A program made the translations under genes and the position numbers. A stretch of 64,000 nt of DNA. Origin: Agrobacterium tumefaciens. GTDB lineage: Bacteria > Pseudomonadota > Alphaproteobacteria > Rhizobiales > Rhizobiaceae. Location: the NCBI RefSeq assembly GCF_013337285.1, contig NZ_SUPW01000002.1:186001-250000 (forward strand). The letters are read 5' to 3'. Positions within the stretch are counted from its first letter, which is position 1. Each line of letters starts with the position of its first letter. The notes below the pieces were generated by a model. The model worked only from the letters and a program-made list of their open reading frames with translations, did no database searches and had not been told where the DNA came from. Positions 60,667 to 64,000 of the stretch are shown here, piece after piece.

Positions 60667-61272
60667 ATGAATTCGAGTCGGAAAATGACAATGGCTAGGT
60701 CGAAGGCTGAAGTCGTAGATATCGCAGTTGATTGCGACCGGATAGTCGCGTCCATAGCGTATGCGATTGCAACAGCAGAAAGTAAGGAAGAGCATTTTAC
60801 GCAGTATGATGTTGTAAAGTCTCTGTTTCTTGCTGATCGGGCGCACCTAAATAGGTTCGGTCGTCTCGTAACGAATGACACCTATGTGGCGATGATCCAT
60901 GGCCCTGTTCCATCAGTGGCATATGACCTTTTGAAAGAGAACACATGGAGAATGCGATATTTCGAGATTAAAGAGCTCCCCTGGGAAAGCAAAAGTATCG
61001 GGGAAGGCAAGCGCGAATATTTTCATGCCGATGCGAGTTGGGTGGACGATTTCCTGTCTCCAAGCGATAAGGCCGCGATTGAAGATGCTGTGACAACAGT
61101 TAGCAGCCTTTCGTTTGGTCAAATACGAAAGCTGACCCACGAAGATGCTGCTTACATCGATGCATGGGAAGATGAGGCTGAGCGGAAACAGTTCCCCATG
61201 AGCCTTGGTCTGCTTTTCGATACACCCAACTTCGAAAAAGCACGTGAAATCAGGGACGTATCGCGCCTCTGA
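60667..61272 (+). CDS. Panacea-domain (SocA-like) antitoxin
   Basis: 201 residues from ATG 60667 (alternatives at 60685 and 60691). The Panacea pattern is clear: FTQYDVVKSLFLADRAHLNR, FGRLVTNDTYVAMIHGPVPS and VAYDLLKENTW. Panacea domains are antitoxin modules that neutralise many unrelated toxins. The following gene starts one base after the stop, as expected of a two-gene system. The cassette is AT-richer than the flanking phage genes and bounded by a terminator, a typical moron. Confidence 0.85.
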   Translation: MNSSRKMTMARSKAEVVDIAVDCDRIVASIAYAIATAESKEEHFTQYDVVKSLFLADRAHLNRFGRLVTNDTYVAMIHGPVPSVAYDLLKENTWRMRYFEIKELPWESKSIGEGKREYFHADASWVDDFLSPSDKAAIEDAVTTVSSLSFGQIRKLTHEDAAYIDAWEDEAERKQFPMSLGLLFDTPNFEKAREIRDVSRL

Positions 61273-61273
61273 T

Positions 61274-61660
61274 ATGACATTTGCAGTAGGCGACATCATT
61301 TTATTCAAAAGCGAGGTTGCTGGCAAAGCCAAGTACCACTTTTGCTTCTATTTCGACAATACGAACGATGTTTACAGCCTGATGTTCTTGAATTCAGAAG
61401 GCATATACGCGGATCATTTTGCAGTTGATTGCAGCCGCATTCCTGAATTGCCGGCTTCGCGATCTGGAAGTTCAGTTTTCAGTTGCCCAACGGTAATTCG
61501 AAAGAAGACAGACCAACTCGCGAAGCTTGAACCTGAAAAGAAGTGTACTCTTCCGCGCGGTGTGGCCATAGACTTTTTGAGTTTTGCGAAAACCATCACA
61601 TCAATGACGGAAAACGATAAGGCAAGGTTGATAGCAACTCTTGAGGTTTTGTCGAACTAA
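61274..61660 (+). CDS. putative toxin partner of the Panacea antitoxin
   Basis: 128 residues from ATG 61274. It has a beta-barrel look: FAVGDIILFKSEVAGKAKYH, then FCFYFDNTNDVYSLMFLNSE and GSSVFSCPTVIRKKTDQL, which recalls PemK/MazF-type SH3-like toxins, with a helical C-terminus (FAKTITSMTENDKARLIATL). No exact family is recognised. Role as toxin is inferred from its place one base after the Panacea gene. A strong UUCG-loop terminator follows at 61689. Confidence 0.68.
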   Translation: MTFAVGDIILFKSEVAGKAKYHFCFYFDNTNDVYSLMFLNSEGIYADHFAVDCSRIPELPASRSGSSVFSCPTVIRKKTDQLAKLEPEKKCTLPRGVAIDFLSFAKTITSMTENDKARLIATLEVLSN

Positions 61661-61688
61661 CAGGTTCGTTTCCGGTTCAGTTATCCAT

Positions 61689-61713
61689 AGGCGTCCTTCG
61701 GGGCGCCTTTTTT
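61689..61713 (+). terminator. UUCG-loop terminator after the toxin-antitoxin cassette
   Basis: AGGCGTCC and GGGCGCCT pair (one G-U) around a TTCG tetraloop at 61697-61700, followed by six T (61708-61713). This is a classic strong intrinsic terminator. Confidence 0.88.
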
Positions 61714-61736
61714 GTACCCACAATCAGGACATCGCT

Positions 61737-62261
61737 ATGACTTACAAGCTTCCGCTGGAATGGCTCCAGCCGGTTAAGATGGTGCGCGTCGTTGTGCATT
61801 GGTCTGCCGGCGCTTATCGGGCGTCTGATCTCGACAAGGAGCATTATCACTTAATCATTGAGGGGACTGGCAACGTTGTGCGTGGCGATCACGCCATTGC
61901 CGACAACGTCAACACCGCTGACGATGACTATGCCGCCCATACTCGCGGCTGCAATACAGGATCGATCGGCGTTTCCTTCGCTTCGATGGCTGGTGCGATC
62001 GAAAGCCCGTTCAACCCCGGGAAGTTCCCGCTGACCGAAGCACAGTGGGCGCGGGGCATGGAGGTGGTTGCGCACCTCGCGGCGTTCTACAAAATCCCTA
62101 TCACCGACAAGACCGTCCTGACCCATGCCGAAGTGCAGCCGAATCTTGGCATCAAGCAAAATGGCAAATGGGACATCACCCGCGTGCCGTTCGATGCCTC
62201 CCTGATCGGCGCGAAGGCGTGCGGCGACAAGATGCGGCGCGATGTGAAGGTGCGGATGTGA
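61737..62261 (+). CDS. N-acetylmuramoyl-L-alanine amidase endolysin
   Basis: 174 residues from ATG 61737. Amidase_2/PGRP fold: metal-binding histidines in VVVHWSAGAYRAS and LTHAEVQPNLG, plus HYHLIIEGTGNVVRGDHAIA and SIGVSFASMAGAIES. No signal peptide, so it needs the holin to reach the wall. It heads the lysis block. The longer frame to 61641 crosses the terminator and is not used. Confidence 0.9.
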   Translation: MTYKLPLEWLQPVKMVRVVVHWSAGAYRASDLDKEHYHLIIEGTGNVVRGDHAIADNVNTADDDYAAHTRGCNTGSIGVSFASMAGAIESPFNPGKFPLTEAQWARGMEVVAHLAAFYKIPITDKTVLTHAEVQPNLGIKQNGKWDITRVPFDASLIGAKACGDKMRRDVKVRM

Positions 62262-62551
62262 TGAAGTTCTTCATGGATCACAAGGCCTCTGTTGAGTGGG
62301 CGGTGCGTCGGCGCATCATCATCATTGCCCTGATCTGGTCGGGTGGCCTCGTGACGTACCTTGCGATCTGGGGCCGGCCAATTGCTCTTAGCGACACGGT
62401 AGCGATGAACCTGATCTTGCTCATCGGCGGCATCATCGGTTCCTACGTCTTCGGCGCTGTCTGGGAGAAGAACACTCAGGTCAAAGCGGACATCGCCCAG
62501 CAGGCGGTGGATCAGGGCGATACCGACACAACGGTAAAGGTGGAGCCATGA
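62261..62551 (+). CDS. holin-like membrane protein
   Basis: 96 residues starting one base inside the endolysin stop. Two hydrophobic helices (RIIIIALIWSGGLVTYLAIW and AMNLILLIGGIIGSYVFGAV) joined by a short loop and a charged C-terminus (KADIAQQAVDQGD). A class II-like holin fits the position and topology; not proven. Confidence 0.75.
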   Translation: MKFFMDHKASVEWAVRRRIIIIALIWSGGLVTYLAIWGRPIALSDTVAMNLILLIGGIIGSYVFGAVWEKNTQVKADIAQQAVDQGDTDTTVKVEP

Positions 62552-62895
62552 GCGCCCTCAGCTACATCTACATGACCGTCGGCGCGCTGGCGATGTTGGC
62601 CGTTGCTCACCTCTACAACGTGACGATCGATAATCCCGCCGTCCGTCGGCAAGCACTGTCTGGTTACGTGCTGCAATCCGAAAGGGATGCGCTTCAGGCA
62701 AAGCTCGACCGTGAGCAAGCGCTTCGTGAAGCGGTCGACCAATCGTTGGCCGCAGCCACGAAACGCGCTGACGAGGCAACCAAGGCGAAACAGGCCGCAG
62801 AGGCTGAGGTTGACCGGCTGGCCGAAGAAGCCGCCAAGGACGCCACCCTTTCCCGCCCCAACGAAAGCGACAAGAAATGGCTATCCGAGCGTTAA
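62548..62895 (+). CDS. i-spanin-like protein (Rz-type)
   Basis: 115 residues: an N-terminal membrane helix (SALSYIYMTVGALAMLAVAH), then a long periplasmic coiled coil (SERDALQAKLDREQALREAV, AATKRADEATKAKQAAEAEV). This is the inner-membrane spanin layout. It overlaps the holin gene by 4 bp and the lipoprotein spanin by 19 bp. It would join inner and outer membranes for the last step of lysis. Confidence 0.82.
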   Translation: MSALSYIYMTVGALAMLAVAHLYNVTIDNPAVRRQALSGYVLQSERDALQAKLDREQALREAVDQSLAAATKRADEATKAKQAAEAEVDRLAEEAAKDATLSRPNESDKKWLSER

Positions 62896-63176
62896 TCATC
62901 GCAGCCGTTGCGCTGATCCTCATGAGCTTTACCGGATGCCAAACGACCGGAGAACGCCTCAAGGCTGCATCTGTCGTCAAGGGCGAGACTGCCGCCCGTC
63001 AGCCGGTCCTCGTTTTCCCGGCAGCCTGCACCGCACTCATGGAGCGAGTGAAGCTACGCGACGAGCCGTGGGTGATCCACTCGTGGCGCTGGAATGTCGC
63101 CGCCGACAACCGCGACCAGTTGGCCAGAGACTGCCAAGCATGGGCAGACGATTACAGCAAAAGGATTGCGCAATGA
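62877..63176 (+). CDS. o-spanin-like lipoprotein (Rz1-type)
   Basis: 99 residues beginning inside the i-spanin gene in another frame. Signal peptide AIRALIIAAVALILMSFTGC with lipobox SFTGC, then a proline-containing body (RQPVLVFPAACTALMERVKL). It would be the outer-membrane partner. It is longer than lambda Rz1 (60 residues) but in the range of other o-spanins. Confidence 0.8.
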   Translation: MAIRALIIAAVALILMSFTGCQTTGERLKAASVVKGETAARQPVLVFPAACTALMERVKLRDEPWVIHSWRWNVAADNRDQLARDCQAWADDYSKRIAQ

Positions 63177-64000
63177 TCGGTCTTGGACTTGGCCTGTCTC
63201 TCGGGTTGTCGGGTAAGCCAAAGGGCGTCCCAAAACTGCCTGTCAGCCTGCCTGTCGCGCCTCTGCTATTCGCCGGCACTGTGCGTATGGCTGGCTGGGC
63301 CGGAAGCGCAGCGAAAGTAGCGCGAGCCGCCAACCCGACGACACCGCAGACGTTTGGATGGGCGAGTGATCGTCTAGACCTTGCAGCGATAGAGACCTAT
63401 GCCGGCGGCGCAAACTCTGACGCCCGAGTTGATACATTTTTCGACCAATCAGGCAACGGGTATGACCTGATCCAGCCAACGGCAGGAGCGCGTGGCAAGG
63501 TATACAGGTCTCAGATCGACGCCGGCGCATTGCCGTTCACTGGTGGTCCAAATGTCCAATATCCGATCCCGGCAGGGCTTTCCGTGGACCGTGCGAACCA
63601 TACCGTCTTCCTCGTCTTCAAGCCGCATTTGGCCCGCGCCTCCTTTTACTGGATACGTCTCGGCACCACGTTGCAATATGGCACGGCAACCCCTGACCTG
63701 ACGACACCGGGCGGCGGGCCGCGTCTGCTCGACTCAGCCAACAGCGTTACTAAGGTCGGATCACGTGCGCCCAAGACATCCGGCGTATCGATCATGGGTT
63801 ATGCCAGCGGCCCGAGCGGCATCACTTGGTACAACAACCGGAAGATTGAGACCGTTGCGGGTGGGTTGGCGGCCGGTACGCTGACAGGAGGCAACATCGA
63901 GAATGGAAACGGCTACAGCGAGATCATGGCCGTTGTCATCTTCCCCCGTGCCCTGACCGAAGCCGAAATGGCGTCGGTCGGCCGGCAGCTTGAAGCCGTC
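63173..64000 (+). CDS. lectin-like virion or secreted protein (cut by window end)
   Basis: Frame open to the right edge from ATG 63173 (ATGA overlap). At least 276 residues, Gly/Ser/Thr-rich and beta-rich. The segment RVDTFFDQSGNGYDLIQPTA matches a motif (YDQSGNG.D..Q) common in concanavalin-like and arabinofuranosidase-B-like modules; SVDRANHTVFLVFKPH and TWYNNRKIETVAGGLA continue that fold. It may be a tailspike, capsule-binding protein or surface lectin expressed after lysis genes. The remainder of the gene is outside the window. Confidence 0.65.
   Translation, partial: MIGLGLGLSLGLSGKPKGVPKLPVSLPVAPLLFAGTVRMAGWAGSAAKVARAANPTTPQTFGWASDRLDLAAIETYAGGANSDARVDTFFDQSGNGYDLIQPTAGARGKVYRSQIDAGALPFTGGPNVQYPIPAGLSVDRANHTVFLVFKPHLARASFYWIRLGTTLQYGTATPDLTTPGGGPRLLDSANSVTKVGSRAPKTSGVSIMGYASGPSGITWYNNRKIETVAGGLAAGTLTGGNIENGNGYSEIMAVVIFPRALTEAEMASVGRQLEAV

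Larger units (their letters stand above)
26084..64000. mobile_element. podovirus-like prophage, right end beyond the window
   Basis: Bounded on the left by a tRNA 3' half and integrase. It contains repressor/excisionase control, an early operon, terminase, portal, capsid, tail tube, internal virion proteins, fibre and lysis genes in phage order. The set combines a BPP-1-like head with T7-like core proteins. No disrupted structural gene was seen, so it may be functional. The right attachment site is not in the window. Confidence 0.95.

Noticed and set aside
26297..64000. Diversity-generating retroelement, as in phage BPP-1
   Set aside because: No reverse transcriptase gene or template/variable repeat pair was found within the window.
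1..64000. CRISPR array, insertion sequence or rRNA
   Set aside because: No regularly spaced repeats, transposase or rRNA sequence seen on reading both strands.

Overview
The window looks like chromosomal DNA of an Agrobacterium/Rhizobium-group alphaproteobacterium (GC-rich, rhizobial gene content, two RIME-like intergenic mosaic repeats) that carries a large temperate phage. The chromosomal part is about 1-26.1 kb. The prophage starts at a broken tRNA 3' end near 26.1 kb and runs off the right edge. No rRNA, CRISPR array, insertion sequence or reverse transcriptase was seen.

Chromosome. 1-7.3 kb holds a pyrimidine/hydantoin catabolism unit on the minus strand. It has a hydantoinase/carbamoylase-type amidase, a DUF559 protein, a dihydropyrimidinase, a Nudix hydrolase, and an ABC importer ATPase with two permeases (the second cut by the window edge). 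A divergent RutR-like TetR regulator follows, and a sequence close to the E. coli RutR box lies between regulator and operon. Two different repeats, each with long inverted arms of about 50 bp, sit inside this operon. 7.4-9.8 kb holds a DUF2325 gene, a DUF423 membrane protein with a truncated haemoglobin, and a HepT/MntA toxin-antitoxin pair. 9.8-22 kb is a polysaccharide locus: phosphomannomutase, a Wzz/GumC-like chain-length protein, a WecG/TagA glycosyltransferase, two GT2 enzymes, a Tat-exported GH10 glycanase, another glycosyltransferase, a GNAT-like protein and a Wzy/O-antigen-ligase-like protein. Then come a chemoreceptor with a C-terminal WxxF tether and an orphan HsdR_N-type nuclease next to the integration site.

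Prophage. From left to right: attL in a tRNA-Arg-like 3' half, integrase with phased arm-site candidates, an Arc-like repressor facing an excisionase-like gene across a palindromic operator, and a tightly overlapping operon of small unknown proteins (28.1-34.9 kb) that includes an RNase HI with an N-terminal extension. A phage tRNA with a CAT anticodon and a reversed DUF4160 cassette follow. The virion module combines a head set like Bordetella phage BPP-1 (terminase, portal, Bbp19-like, scaffold, capsid, Bbp16-like cement) with T7-like tail and core genes (tubular proteins A and B, gp13-, gp14- and gp15/16-like), so the phage is probably a podovirus. The last core gene encodes a 2340-residue polyvalent-type protein with a nuclease-like domain and an HExxH motif.

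The right end has a tail fibre, a fibre accessory protein, a macro-domain protein, an AT-rich Panacea-antitoxin/toxin cassette, and a lysis block (amidase, holin-like protein, nested spanins). A lectin-like gene is cut by the window end. The most interesting accessory signals are the Panacea pair, the macro domain, the polyvalent injected protein, the reversed lipoprotein/membrane pair inside the virion operon, and the nuclease beside the attachment site. All functional statements come from reading translations by eye; no database search was run.
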